Below are positions 43,518 to 51,853 of a stretch of 64,000 bases of DNA, piece after piece (the first letter of the stretch is position 1; each line of letters starts with the position of its first letter). The notes beneath the pieces are model-generated. The model was not told the DNA's origin. It searched no databases and saw nothing but the letters and a program-made list of their open reading frames with translations. The stretch spans positions 124,001-188,000 of the forward strand of contig CAWDUJ010000001.1 of assembly GCA_963805455.1 (NCBI GenBank), read 5' to 3'. Made by a program: the position numbers and the translations under genes. This stretch comes from VRUE01 sp963805455 (GTDB taxonomy: Bacteria; Actinomycetota; Thermoleophilia; Solirubrobacterales; 70-9).

Positions 43518-43529
43518 GGTCATCAGATC
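43518..43529 (+). promoter_or_regulatory. GntR-type operator site A (GGTCATCAGATC)
   Basis: First of four matching sites. GGTCATCAGATC, in the context ATCAGGTCATCAGATCAGT. A -10-like TATGAT lies at 43510-43515, two bases upstream. It stands 46 bases before the SnoaL-like start. Palindromic half-sites GGTC and GATC/GACC surround ATCA. Confidence 0.6.
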
Positions 43530-43575
43530 AGTAGCTGAGACGGAGAGTGGCACGAGGACCGCAGCGGTCCGTCGG

Positions 43576-43974
43576 TTGGTGCTGGAAGAGCTCGAGGCGG
43601 TGAACCGACAGGACCCGAATGGTCTCGCGGGGCATTTCTCCGAGGACTGCGAGTTCGTCGACCTCAGCGACGGGACGGTGATCGAGGGGAAGGAGGCGTT
43701 CCTCGCTGACCTTGTCGGGGTCTTCGGCGCGATCCCCGACCTGCACGTGGTGGAGAAACGCCTGTTGGCCGAGGGCGGCGTCGCGGCGGCGGAGATCGTC
43801 CTCGGCGGAACCCACGTCAACGAGTGGCGCAACCACCCTCCGACGGGGGCCGAGTTCCTCTGGCACACCTGCTCCGTCTACGACCTTCACCAAGACGGGG
43901 AGCATCTGAAGCGGGAGCGGATGTACTACGACGCGTCTCGACTCGACCGCATATTGGCCGGCGGCAATGGGTAA
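43576..43974 (+). CDS. SnoaL-like polyketide cyclase-fold protein
   Basis: About 132 residues. Pattern: VLEELEAVNRQDPNGLAGHF, DCEFVDLSDGTVIEGKEAFL, VFGAIPDLHVVEKRLLA, and ILVxxTHxxEW-like EIVLGGTHVNEWRNHPPTG. The last segment matches the SnoaL/limonene hydrolase family of small NTF2-fold enzymes. Start uncertain: TTG 43576 or GTG 43579, with no clear ribosome-binding site. Operator A upstream places it in the GntR regulon, possibly as an enzyme of the pathway. Confidence 0.72.
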   Translation: MVLEELEAVNRQDPNGLAGHFSEDCEFVDLSDGTVIEGKEAFLADLVGVFGAIPDLHVVEKRLLAEGGVAAAEIVLGGTHVNEWRNHPPTGAEFLWHTCSVYDLHQDGEHLKRERMYYDASRLDRILAGGNG

Positions 43975-44078
43975 CGGCGGTTGATGAGGACCATGACAAT
44001 CCGGCGGCCATCCGCGGTTGAGCGTGTTATCCGCTCTTCCGATCTCGGGCCCGACCGCCCTGTATCCTTCCCCGCGCT

Positions 44079-44807
44079 TTGACTTCCAACCGGGGATCAG
44101 CAGAGGCGGATCTCGGTCTCACCAAAGCTCCGCGGCGCAAGCTCGCCGAGAGCGTCGGGGAACAACTGGCCGATGCGGTCAAGGGGCTCCCGGCCGGCAC
44201 GCGGGTCCCGTCCGAGCGCGAGCTGATGAAAAGCCTCGGCGTCGGTCGGTCGACCGTTCGCGAGGCTCTCAACGGCCTCGCCCTGCTCGGGTTGGTCGAG
44301 ATCCGCCACGGCCAGGGCGTGTTCGTCGCCGAGCGCCCGCCGGAGCAGGAGATCGAGCTCTCCCAACTCGACAAGGCCCTGATGAAAGGGGTCACCCACG
44401 ACTTCATAGAGGCTCGTCTGGCGGTCGAGGTCGAGGTCGCCAGATTGGCCGCCGAACGGCGCACCGACGCCGACCTGCAGCGGATCAAAGATGCGATCGA
44501 GCAACTGCACGCGATGGACGACGACCAGACCGAAGAGGCACTGGTGCCGGCAACCCAGTTCAACCAGGCGGTTGCCGACGCCGCCCACAACGAGGTTCTC
44601 GCCGGCGTGATCGTCTCGTTCATCCAGCTGATGGTCGAGCGCGGGCCCGACCTATATGAGAAGGATGGCTTCCGCGATTGGGACGTCAAGGAGCACACCG
44701 GGATCTACGAAGCGATCGCCGCCGCCGACCCGGAGCTGGCCGCCTCTCGAATGCGCGATCACATCCTCGCGATCGACCAGCATTACCACGAAGTCGGCTC
44801 TGCCTGA
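44079..44807 (+). CDS. GntR-family transcriptional regulator, FCD (FadR) subfamily
   Basis: 242 residues. N-terminal winged helix: LPAGTRVPSERELMKSLGVG and RSTVREALNGLALLGLVEIR with wing HGQGVFV. C-terminal all-helical FCD effector domain: DFIEARLAVEVEVARLAAER, QFNQAVADAAHNEVLAG and the metal-histidine region DVKEHTGIYEAIAAADPELA with RMRDHILAID. FCD regulators usually repress sugar-acid or amino-acid catabolic operons until a metabolite binds. TTG start at 44079. It is the most likely binder of sites A-D; no copy of the site is seen in front of its own gene. Confidence 0.88.
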   Translation: MTSNRGSAEADLGLTKAPRRKLAESVGEQLADAVKGLPAGTRVPSERELMKSLGVGRSTVREALNGLALLGLVEIRHGQGVFVAERPPEQEIELSQLDKALMKGVTHDFIEARLAVEVEVARLAAERRTDADLQRIKDAIEQLHAMDDDQTEEALVPATQFNQAVADAAHNEVLAGVIVSFIQLMVERGPDLYEKDGFRDWDVKEHTGIYEAIAAADPELAASRMRDHILAIDQHYHEVGSA

Positions 44808-44885
44808 TCCCCCCTCGCAGTGCCCGAAGCCACGCCCTGCCCCGACCGGGGCCGGCACAGTATTCATGCTATAAACCGCTTATCA

Positions 44886-44897
44886 GGTCATCAGTCC
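44886..44897 (+). promoter_or_regulatory. GntR-type operator site B (GGTCATCAGTCC)
   Basis: GGTCATCAGTCC within TTATCAGGTCATCAGTCCAGT. TATAAA (44870-44875) is 10 bases upstream and fits a -10 box, so the site covers the predicted transcript start. The ribosome-binding GAGGGGAG and the ridA GTG 44916 follow at once. Confidence 0.65.
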
Positions 44898-44915
44898 AGT
44901 AAGAGGGGAGTTCGG

Positions 44916-45311
44916 GTGCCCGGCAGCGCGGAATCGATCGTCGTCATGGGTTCCGACCCGGCGCGCACGCCGCTGATGGCCGACGCGGTTCGCTGGGGCG
45001 ACGTCCTCTACCTCTCGGGACGAGCGGCCGTGGACCCCGAGACCCTCGGATTGCGGCCGGGAGGCTTCGAGGCCCAGGCCGCGGCGGTGCTCGACGATGT
45101 CGGCACTGTCCTTGCCGCCGGCGGCTCGGGGTTTGAGCACGTTCTGCGGGTCGAGTGCTACCTCGCCGACGCCGAAGACTTCGGCGCCTGGAACCAGATC
45201 TTTCGCGAGCGCTTCCCGACCTCGCCGCCGGCTCGGACGACCCTGGTCACAGGGTTCGCGGTCGACGGGCTGCTGATCGAGCTCCAGGTGACCGCCGGGG
45301 TGCCGTCTTGA
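44916..45311 (+). CDS. RidA-family imine deaminase
   Basis: 131 residues from GTG 44916, preceded by GAGGGGAG. RidA trimers hydrolyse reactive enamine/imine intermediates. Visible features: LYLSGRAAVDPETL, SGFEHVLRVECYLADAEDFG and PARTTLVTGFAVDGLLIELQVTA. The invariant Arg of RidA (here in SPPARTTLV) and C-terminal Glu (LLIELQ) are present. First gene of the operon; its stop overlaps the start of the DadA-like flavoenzyme, whose imine product it would hydrolyse. Confidence 0.85.
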   Translation: MPGSAESIVVMGSDPARTPLMADAVRWGDVLYLSGRAAVDPETLGLRPGGFEAQAAAVLDDVGTVLAAGGSGFEHVLRVECYLADAEDFGAWNQIFRERFPTSPPARTTLVTGFAVDGLLIELQVTAGVPS

Positions 45312-46600
45312 GCGACGGCCGGCGGGTCGTGGTCGTCGGCGGCGGAGTTGCCGGCCTCTGCAGCGCCTACTACCTGGCGAAGCGCGGAGCCTCGGTGACG
45401 GTCGTCGAGTCCAACCGGCTCGGCAGCGGCGCCTCGGCCGGAAACGGCGGCTGGCTCTGCCCGGCGCAGGCGGGCCCTCTGCCGGAGCCGGGATTGACCC
45501 TGATGGGGATGCGGGCGCTTCTGAACCGCGACTCGGCTCTCTATTTCAAGCCCTCGAAGCTCGGTGAGCTCTCACCCTGGCTTCTCCGCTTCTGGTCCTA
45601 TTGCAACGCATCGGCCTACAACCACGGCCTGGCGGCGATCGCCCGGCTCGGGGCGAGGGTCTTCGACCTCGTCGACGGGATGGTCTCCGACGGACTCGAG
45701 TTCGAGCTCCACCGCCAGGGGATGCTGATGGCGGGGCGGGACCCGGCGGAACTGCGCAGGGAGCTGGACAAGCTTCTGCCGATGCGCGAGTTCGGGTACG
45801 AGCTGCCCGACGACCTCGTGCTCGACGAGGACCTCCGCGAGCTCGAGCCGGCGCTGTCCGCCGAGATTCGCGCCGGGTTCGTCGTCCCCCAGCACTGGCA
45901 TGTGCGGCCGGAGTCCTTCAATCACGGTGTCGCGACGGCGGCTCGCGCCCTCGGGGTCGAGGTGATCGAGGCCGCCGAAGTGATCGATTTCGTCGCCGAC
46001 GGATCCCGCCTCACCGGGGTGCGGACCGCGGCCGGCGACCTCGAGGCAGACGCGGTGCTGGTGGCGGCCGGATCCTGGACACCCGGCCTCCTGAGCCAGC
46101 TGGGCATCGATCTTCCCGTCCAGGCCGGCAAGGGCTACAGCTTCATGATCCGTCCCACGGTCGTCCCCCGGCATGCGATCCTGCTCACCGATGTCCACGT
46201 CGGCTGCACGCCGTTCGGCGAGGAAATGCGGATCGGGGGCACGATGGAGTTCAGCGGCGTCAACCTCCACCTCGATCACCACCGGATCGACCACACGATC
46301 GCCGGCGCCCGTGCCTCGTTTCGAGAGTGGGCGAGTCCCGAGGTACAGTCGGAATGGGCCGGCATGCGGCCGATCGCTCCCGATGGTCTCCCGGTGATCG
46401 ACCGCGCCGTCACCCACGAAAACCTCTATGTCGCGACCGGCTACTCGATGCAGGGCATGACCCTGGGCCCACCGGCCGGAGACGCGATCGCCGAATTCAT
46501 CACGACCGGGCAGCGGCCGGAGGTTCTGGAGCCGTTCGGGATCGATCGCTTCCCGCGTGTCCCCTGGCCGCAAAGGAGGTTCGGCAATGGCGGATCCTGA
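45308..46600 (+). CDS. DadA-like FAD-dependent amino-acid dehydrogenase/oxidase
   Basis: 430 residues, TTG start overlapping the ridA stop (TTGA). FAD site VVVVGGGVAGLCSAYYLAKR and ASAGNGGWL, second dinucleotide region ADAVLVAAGSWTPGLLSQLG, and C-terminal PIAPDGLPVIDRA with LYVATGYSMQGMTLGP. This layout matches D-amino acid and hydroxyproline dehydrogenases. It would oxidise an alpha-amino group to an imino acid. Overlaps the next gene by 14 bases. Confidence 0.85.
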   Translation: MSDGRRVVVVGGGVAGLCSAYYLAKRGASVTVVESNRLGSGASAGNGGWLCPAQAGPLPEPGLTLMGMRALLNRDSALYFKPSKLGELSPWLLRFWSYCNASAYNHGLAAIARLGARVFDLVDGMVSDGLEFELHRQGMLMAGRDPAELRRELDKLLPMREFGYELPDDLVLDEDLRELEPALSAEIRAGFVVPQHWHVRPESFNHGVATAARALGVEVIEAAEVIDFVADGSRLTGVRTAAGDLEADAVLVAAGSWTPGLLSQLGIDLPVQAGKGYSFMIRPTVVPRHAILLTDVHVGCTPFGEEMRIGGTMEFSGVNLHLDHHRIDHTIAGARASFREWASPEVQSEWAGMRPIAPDGLPVIDRAVTHENLYVATGYSMQGMTLGPPAGDAIAEFITTGQRPEVLEPFGIDRFPRVPWPQRRFGNGGS

Positions 46601-47471
46601 TCAGAGCCCGCTGCGGGTCGGGATCGTCGGCTCTGGGAACATCGGCACCGACCTGATGCTGAAGATCGAGCGGACCCCGGCGCTCGAGCTGGCCGGTCTC
46701 GCCGGCATCGACCCCGAGTCGGACGGGCTCGCCCGCGCCGCCGACCGTGGCTATTTCACAACCGCCGAGGGGCTTGCCGACATGCTTGCGTCGGTCGAGG
46801 GGATCGAGCTCTTCTTCGATGCGACTTCGGCCAGTGCACACCAGGAGCACGCGCGACTGCTGGCCGAGCACTCGATCAGGTCCGTCGACCTGACCCCGGC
46901 CGCGCTGGGGCCCGCGGTGATCCCCGCGGTCAACCTCGAGGAGCACCTCGGCGCGCCCGACGTCAACCTCGTCACCTGCGGCGCCCAGGCGACCGTGCCG
47001 GTCGCGGCCGCGATCGCGGCGGAGACGCCGGTCTCCTACGCCGAGATCGTCTCGACGATCTCCTCGCGCTCCGCCGGCCCCGGGACCCGTCATAACATCG
47101 ATGAGTTCACGCAGTCGACGGCGCGGGCGCTCGAGTCCGTCGGCGGCGCCGACCGCGGCAAGGCGATCATGCTGTTGAACCCGGCCGATCCACCGATCGT
47201 GATGCGCAACACCGTCTTCGCCGACGTCGGCGACGCCGACTTCGATCGGATCACCGCGGTGGTCGAGGAGACGGTCGCCGAGGTCGCGACCTATGTGCCC
47301 GGCTACCGGCTGACATCGCCGCCGCTGCTCGAGGACGGAACGGTCACGGTCCTGCTCGAGGTCACAGGCGCCGGCGACTACCTCCCCGAGTACGCGGGCA
47401 ACCTCGACATCATGACCTCGGCGGCGGTCCGCGTCGCCGAGATGGTCGCGACCGCGAGGACCCCCGGATGA
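46587..47471 (+). CDS. Acetaldehyde dehydrogenase (acylating), MhpF/BphJ type
   Basis: 294 residues, ATG 46587 preceded by AAAGGAGGT. NAD-binding VGIVGSGNIGTDLMLKI and the catalytic cysteine in NLVTCGAQATVPVAAA; the segment GPGTRHNIDEFTQSTA is typical of the family. Converts a short aldehyde plus CoA and NAD to acyl-CoA. It pairs with the next gene; in this family the aldolase and dehydrogenase form a channelling complex. Confidence 0.9.
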   Translation: MADPDQSPLRVGIVGSGNIGTDLMLKIERTPALELAGLAGIDPESDGLARAADRGYFTTAEGLADMLASVEGIELFFDATSASAHQEHARLLAEHSIRSVDLTPAALGPAVIPAVNLEEHLGAPDVNLVTCGAQATVPVAAAIAAETPVSYAEIVSTISSRSAGPGTRHNIDEFTQSTARALESVGGADRGKAIMLLNPADPPIVMRNTVFADVGDADFDRITAVVEETVAEVATYVPGYRLTSPPLLEDGTVTVLLEVTGAGDYLPEYAGNLDIMTSAAVRVAEMVATARTPG

Positions 47472-48481
47472 CCGAGAGGCCGAAGATCAAAATCATCGAC
47501 ACGACGGTCCGCGACGGATCGCACTCGGTGGCCCACCAATTCACCCCCGGGCAGGTCGCGACGGTGGCCGGAGCGCTCGACGACGCCGGCGTTTGGGCCG
47601 TCGCCGTCGGTCACGGTGACGGCCTCGGGGCCGCCTCGCGCCAGTATGGGTTCCCGGGCAGCCCGGACGCCGAGCTGATCTCCGCCGCCGCCGAGGTGAT
47701 GAGCGACAGCCTGATCGCAACCGCGCTGCTGCCCGGAGTCGGGACAAAGGAGGACCTGCGCGCCGCCAACGAAGCGGGCGCCTCGGTCGTCCGGGTCTCG
47801 ACCGTATGCACCGAGGCCGACATCGGGATCCAGCACCTCGGTCTCGCCCGCGAGCTCGGGATGAAAGCCCACAGCCATCTCAACATGGCTCACATCGCGC
47901 CCCCGGAGGTGTTCGTCGAGAACGCCCGGATCGTCGCCGACGCGGGGGGCGAAGCGGTGTACCTCGTCGACTCCGCCGGAGCACAGCTGCCCGACACGGT
48001 CCGCGCCAAGGTCGCAGCGCTCCGCGACGCGCTTCCGGAGGAGGTCGAGATCGGAATCCACGAGCACAACAACCTCTCGCTGGCGGTCGCCAACAGCGTC
48101 GCCGCGATCGAAGAGGGGGCGACGATCGTCGACGTCACGCTCGCGGGAATGGGCGCCGGAGCCGGGAACTGCCAGGCCGAGCCGCTGATCGCGGTGTTGG
48201 ACCTGCTCGGTTATGAGACCGGCGTCGACATGCTGCGGATTCAGGACATCGCCGACGACTTCGTCCGCACCGAGCTGATGCCCGGGCCGATAGTGATCGA
48301 CCGGCTCACCGGCACGCTGGGCTACGCCGGCGTCCCCGCGGCATTCCTCCTCCACGCGATCCGGGCCGGGGAGCGATTCGGGGTCGACCCGCGCGAGATC
48401 GTGCTCGAGCTCGGCCGCCGCAAGGCGGTCGTCGGCCAGGAGGACATGATCCTCGACGTCGCCGCGGCGCTGGCCGAGTAG
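47468..48481 (+). CDS. 4-hydroxy-2-oxovalerate aldolase (MhpE/BphI type)
   Basis: 337 residues. The catalytic start IIDTTVRDGSHSVAHQFT (Arg/Asp and His), SHLNMAHIAPP, and metal ligands in GIHEHNNLSLAVANSVAAIE (HxH) are as in the class II pyruvate aldolases. C-terminal DmpG-communication helices are present. It splits a 4-hydroxy-2-oxo acid into pyruvate and an aldehyde, which the preceding dehydrogenase would take. The second ligand block reads HEHNN instead of the usual HAHHN. Confidence 0.9.
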   Translation: MTERPKIKIIDTTVRDGSHSVAHQFTPGQVATVAGALDDAGVWAVAVGHGDGLGAASRQYGFPGSPDAELISAAAEVMSDSLIATALLPGVGTKEDLRAANEAGASVVRVSTVCTEADIGIQHLGLARELGMKAHSHLNMAHIAPPEVFVENARIVADAGGEAVYLVDSAGAQLPDTVRAKVAALRDALPEEVEIGIHEHNNLSLAVANSVAAIEEGATIVDVTLAGMGAGAGNCQAEPLIAVLDLLGYETGVDMLRIQDIADDFVRTELMPGPIVIDRLTGTLGYAGVPAAFLLHAIRAGERFGVDPREIVLELGRRKAVVGQEDMILDVAAALAE

Positions 48482-48483
48482 CG

Positions 48484-49785
48484 ATGGCGAGCGAGCCCCC
48501 GCTCATCGTCCTCGACGACGACCCGACCGGTGCCCAGTCTGAGTCCGGGGTCCCGGTCGCGCTCGAATGGGACGCGGCGCTGCTGGAGCGGATCGGCGCC
48601 GCGAGCCCACGTGCCGTGCATCTCTTGACCAACACCCGCTCCCTTCCGGCGGGTGAGGCCGAGACGGTGACGAGGGAGGCCGCCGCCGCTGCACTGTCGG
48701 CCTTCCCCGGGTCTCCGGTGATGCTGCGTGGAGACAGCACCCTCCGTGCCCACCTACTGCCCGAGTACCGCGGGTTGCGGGACTCGCTCTTCCCGGGGCG
48801 CGATCCGGTTCTGATGCTGGTCCCGGCGCTGCCCAGCGCCGGCCGCCTCACACGGGACGGAATCCACTACATCGAGAGTGGCGAGGGCCCCCAACGGCTG
48901 GACGCGACCGAGTATGCCCGCGACCCTGACTTCGGCTACGCCAGTTCCCGCCTGCTCGATTGGGCCGACGAGCGCTCGGGAGGGTTCTTCCCCGCCGCCG
49001 CCGGCCGGGAGCTGATGCTGGACGAGCTGCGCGACCGAGGTGGAGAAGCGGTGCGCGACTGCGTGGCGAGCCTCGCCGCGGGCGGGAGCCCGGCGGTTCT
49101 CGCGGTCGATGCCGTCGATCCCCTCGATCTCGAGGTCGCGGCGGCCGGGCTCCGCCAGGCGCTCGAGGAGGGCGTGGAGGTGATTGTTCGAAGCGCCCCC
49201 GCGTTCGTCGGCGTCTTCTCGGGCGCCACCGCGGAGGGCTATGTCGAGGCACCGGCTGAGGATGGGCCGGTGCTGGTGCTCTGCGGGTCGCATGTCCCCC
49301 TCAGCACCCGCCAGCTCGAAGAGCTGCTGCAACGCCGCCCCGAGAGCGCCGTCTGGGTCCGTCCCGAGCCGCTGGCGAACGGGACCGGCGCGGATGAGAT
49401 CGCGACCGCCATCGCCGCCGCCCGCTCCCGTCTCGACGACGGCGGCCTCGCTGTCGTCGCCACCCGGCGTCAGGTTCTCGAGGATGGCGACCGGCTTCAC
49501 TCCGGGGCCGCGATCGCCTCGGGACTCGCGGCGATCCTCGCCGGCACCCGCGACCGGGCCGGCGTCGTCGTCTCCAAGGGCGGGATCACGTCCGCGATCA
49601 ACGTTCGCGAGGGGCTCGCGAGCGGGGTCGCCGAGGTGCTCGGGCCGCTGCTCGACGGCGTCTCGCTCTGGAGCGTCGACACGCCTGAGCGAAAAGCGCT
49701 GCCGTTCGTGGTCTTCCCAGGCAACGTCGGCGGAGATGGGGAGCTCGCCGATCTGGTCGAGGCGATCGAGGGGGCGGGCGCTTGA
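48484..49785 (+). CDS. Four-carbon acid sugar kinase family protein (DUF1537)
   Basis: 433 residues. N-terminal substrate domain begins LIVLDDDPTGAQSES and contains VMLRGDSTLRAHLLPEYRGL; the C-terminal nucleotide domain has VLVLCGSHVPLSTRQLEELL, VVVSKGGITSAINVREGL and FPGNVGGDGEL. Family members phosphorylate four-carbon acid sugars such as threonate-, erythronate- or denominate-type acids. The next gene is an aldolase that could cleave the phosphorylated product. Confidence 0.85.
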   Translation: MASEPPLIVLDDDPTGAQSESGVPVALEWDAALLERIGAASPRAVHLLTNTRSLPAGEAETVTREAAAAALSAFPGSPVMLRGDSTLRAHLLPEYRGLRDSLFPGRDPVLMLVPALPSAGRLTRDGIHYIESGEGPQRLDATEYARDPDFGYASSRLLDWADERSGGFFPAAAGRELMLDELRDRGGEAVRDCVASLAAGGSPAVLAVDAVDPLDLEVAAAGLRQALEEGVEVIVRSAPAFVGVFSGATAEGYVEAPAEDGPVLVLCGSHVPLSTRQLEELLQRRPESAVWVRPEPLANGTGADEIATAIAAARSRLDDGGLAVVATRRQVLEDGDRLHSGAAIASGLAAILAGTRDRAGVVVSKGGITSAINVREGLASGVAEVLGPLLDGVSLWSVDTPERKALPFVVFPGNVGGDGELADLVEAIEGAGA

Positions 49786-50621
49786 TCGCACCGCTCTCGA
49801 AGGTGCTCGGCGAGCCCGGGTCCGGCCGCGCGGTCGGTGCGTTCACCGCCTATGACCTCGAGGCGGCCGTGGCGATCCTGTCCGCTGCGGAGAGCCGGGA
49901 GAGCCCGGTGGTCCTGCTGGTCAGTCGCGCGGCGTTCGCCGGCCAGAGGGGCCCGGCGCTGGTGGCGGCGCTGCGCGATTGCGCCGAGCGGGCGAGCGTC
50001 GATGCCTGTATCCAGCTCGATCACGTCGCCGACCATCAGCTGATGCAGAGCGCGACCGCACTCGGCTGCGGCGCGGTGATGGCCGACGGTTCGAAGCTCG
50101 AGTTCGAGCAGAACGTCGCCCTGGTCGCTCGCGCCCGCGAGCTCGTCGCCCCCGGCCGCGCCGAGGTCGAGGGCGAGCTCGGCCACCTGGCAGGCGGGGA
50201 GGACGTCGCCCACGCCGTTGCCGCCGGGGGGCTTACCGACCCTGGCGATGTCGGTCGCTTCGTCGATGAGACCGGTGTGGCCTGCCTCGCCGTCTCGATC
50301 GGCAACGTCCACGGGACCTACGCCGAGCCGCCGCAGCTCGACTGGGCGCGGCTGGAACGGATTCGTGAGCAGACCGGGGTCCACCTCTCGCTGCACGGGG
50401 CCTCCGGCCTCGCCTCCGAAGACGTCGCGAAGGCGATCGAGCTCGGGGTGACCAAGGTCAACGTCAACCTCGAGCTGCGGCAGGCCTACATGCGCACCAC
50501 CGAGCAGACCTTGGGATCGGCCCTGGAGGGCTACGACATTCTCGAGCTGCATGACCGCCAGGCGGCCGCGGTCGAAGCCGTCGCCGCAGAGAAGATCGAG
50601 ATTCTGAGAGGAGAGTCATGA
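49782..50621 (+). CDS. Class II (ketose-bisphosphate) aldolase
   Basis: 279 residues, TTG start overlapping the kinase stop. Zinc ligands and catalytic residues of class II aldolases: VGAFTAYDLE, IQLDHVADHQ, AEVEGELGHL, AVSIGNVHGTY and LSLHGASGL; phosphate-loop region NVNLELR. It would cleave a phosphorylated ketose or keto acid to dihydroxyacetone phosphate and an aldehyde. Position after the kinase suggests it uses the kinase product. Confidence 0.87.
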   Translation: MIAPLSKVLGEPGSGRAVGAFTAYDLEAAVAILSAAESRESPVVLLVSRAAFAGQRGPALVAALRDCAERASVDACIQLDHVADHQLMQSATALGCGAVMADGSKLEFEQNVALVARARELVAPGRAEVEGELGHLAGGEDVAHAVAAGGLTDPGDVGRFVDETGVACLAVSIGNVHGTYAEPPQLDWARLERIREQTGVHLSLHGASGLASEDVAKAIELGVTKVNVNLELRQAYMRTTEQTLGSALEGYDILELHDRQAAAVEAVAAEKIEILRGES

Positions 50622-51055
50622 GCCAGATCCGTCGCTTCGATCACGTTGCGATCGCGGTCCGTGACACCGAGGCCGCGCTCGAACGGCTGAGTGGGGGGTA
50701 CGGCCTCGCCGTCGTCTCCAGCGAAGAGATCGAGAGCCCCCATGTGCGGCTCACCTACCTCGACTGCGGCAACGCCTACATCCAGCTGGTCGAGCCGCTT
50801 GACGACGAGAGCCCGATCGCCGAGTTCCTCTCTGAGTCGGGCGAGGGGCTGCACCACATCTGTTTCGGCGTCGACGATGTCGCCGCCGGCGCCGAGGCGC
50901 TGTCGGCGGACGGGGCGCCGCCGGCGGCGATCGGCAGCGGCCGCGGCCGGCCGTCCGCGTTCGTCGCCGGGGACCCCCCGAGTGGGGTGCGGGTGGAGGT
51001 CACCGAATTCGATCGAGACCAGGATGTCGACGGAACGCCCGGATGGCTTCCTTGA
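50618..51055 (+). CDS. VOC-family protein, methylmalonyl-CoA epimerase-like
   Basis: 145 residues with two glyoxalase-like modules: FDHVAIAVRDTEAALERLSG, LTYLDCGNAYIQLVEP and GLHHICFGVDDVAAGAEAL. Metal positions H (FDHVAI), Q (YIQLVEP), H (LHHICF) and C-terminal E (RVEVTEF) match methylmalonyl-CoA epimerase. If so, it would act downstream of propionyl-CoA; other isomerase activities are possible. Its gene ends the first overlapping run before site C. Confidence 0.75.
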   Translation: MSQIRRFDHVAIAVRDTEAALERLSGGYGLAVVSSEEIESPHVRLTYLDCGNAYIQLVEPLDDESPIAEFLSESGEGLHHICFGVDDVAAGAEALSADGAPPAAIGSGRGRPSAFVAGDPPSGVRVEVTEFDRDQDVDGTPGWLP

Positions 51056-51081
51056 ACGGCGGCTGGGCGTAGTGGTATACA
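51052..51081 (+). promoter_or_regulatory. Promoter-like pair upstream of DUF1080-like gene
   Basis: TTGAAC (51052-51057) and TATACA (51076-51081) with an 18-base spacer, followed six bases later by operator C. This is the best-formed -35/-10 pair at the four operator sites. Confidence 0.4.
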
Positions 51082-51086
51082 TAGCG

Positions 51087-51098
51087 GGTCATCAGACC
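51087..51098 (+). promoter_or_regulatory. GntR-type operator site C (GGTCATCAGACC)
   Basis: GGTCATCAGACC, a perfect GGTC-ATCA-GACC inverted repeat, in context GCGGGTCATCAGACCAGT. It lies between a -10-like TATACA and the DUF1080-like start at 51125. Confidence 0.65.
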
Positions 51099-51124
51099 AG
51101 TTTCGAAGGAGAGGAGAGCACCAA

Positions 51125-51820
51125 ATGACGGACCGCTCGCCGGTCAGGTCCTACAGCTCGGATTTCACCAACGACGAGAACCCGATCTCCGAGGGTGGGA
51201 TGTGGCTCAACGGCAAAACCGATGGCATCGACTGGGCCGACGTCGTGATCACGAACGGGGTGGTCCATGGCGGGCCGTCGCGGATGAACGTCGCCGAGCA
51301 ACGGGCCGAGCAGGGCAATCTCGACGACTCCGATGAGGCGCCGGCAGGCGACTACGACGACCCCACCGCCGTTCTGACCGGCGACTGGGGCCCGGACCAG
51401 CACGGGAAAGGGGTCGTCCACAGCGTCAACCCCACCGACGAGTACTTCCAGGAGGTGCAGATCCGCCTCCGCAGCACGATGGAGCCGAAAAGCTGCAGCG
51501 GCTACGAGGTCTTCTTTCGCTGCCTCAAGACCGATGAGGGCTACGCGGAGATCGTCCGCTGGAACGGGGCGATCGGAGATTGGACCTCGCTCGAACGCCA
51601 CGCCGGCGCCGAGTACGGAGTCGAGCACGGCGACGTGATCGAGGCGACGATCGAAGGCAGCCAGATCAAGGGCTTCATCAACGGCAGGGAGGTGATCTCG
51701 GTCAGCGACGACGTCCACACCGGCGGCGCCCCCGGTGTCGGCTTCAACTTCGGCGTCGGGGACACCGGCCCCGACCACGGCTTCTCATCATTCGAAGTCG
51801 ATACCTACGAGGCTGAGTAG
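51125..51820 (+). CDS. DUF1080-like/concanavalin-fold protein, unknown
   Basis: 231 residues, ATG after GAAGGAGAGGAG. Beta-sandwich pattern: SSDFTNDENPISEGGMWLN, the pair GYEVFFRCLKTDEGYAEIVR and WNGAIGDWTSLER, then GSQIKGFINGREVISVSDD and PGVGFNFGVGDTG. This resembles the laminin-G/3-keto-disaccharide hydrolase (DUF1080) fold. It has no signal peptide, so it would be cytosolic, unlike most such hydrolases. The gene has its own operator C and stands between two catabolic runs. Confidence 0.65.
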   Translation: MTDRSPVRSYSSDFTNDENPISEGGMWLNGKTDGIDWADVVITNGVVHGGPSRMNVAEQRAEQGNLDDSDEAPAGDYDDPTAVLTGDWGPDQHGKGVVHSVNPTDEYFQEVQIRLRSTMEPKSCSGYEVFFRCLKTDEGYAEIVRWNGAIGDWTSLERHAGAEYGVEHGDVIEATIEGSQIKGFINGREVISVSDDVHTGGAPGVGFNFGVGDTGPDHGFSSFEVDTYEAE

Positions 51821-51853
51821 CCGGTTTTTGGCTTTATTTCGCCATATTCCTCT

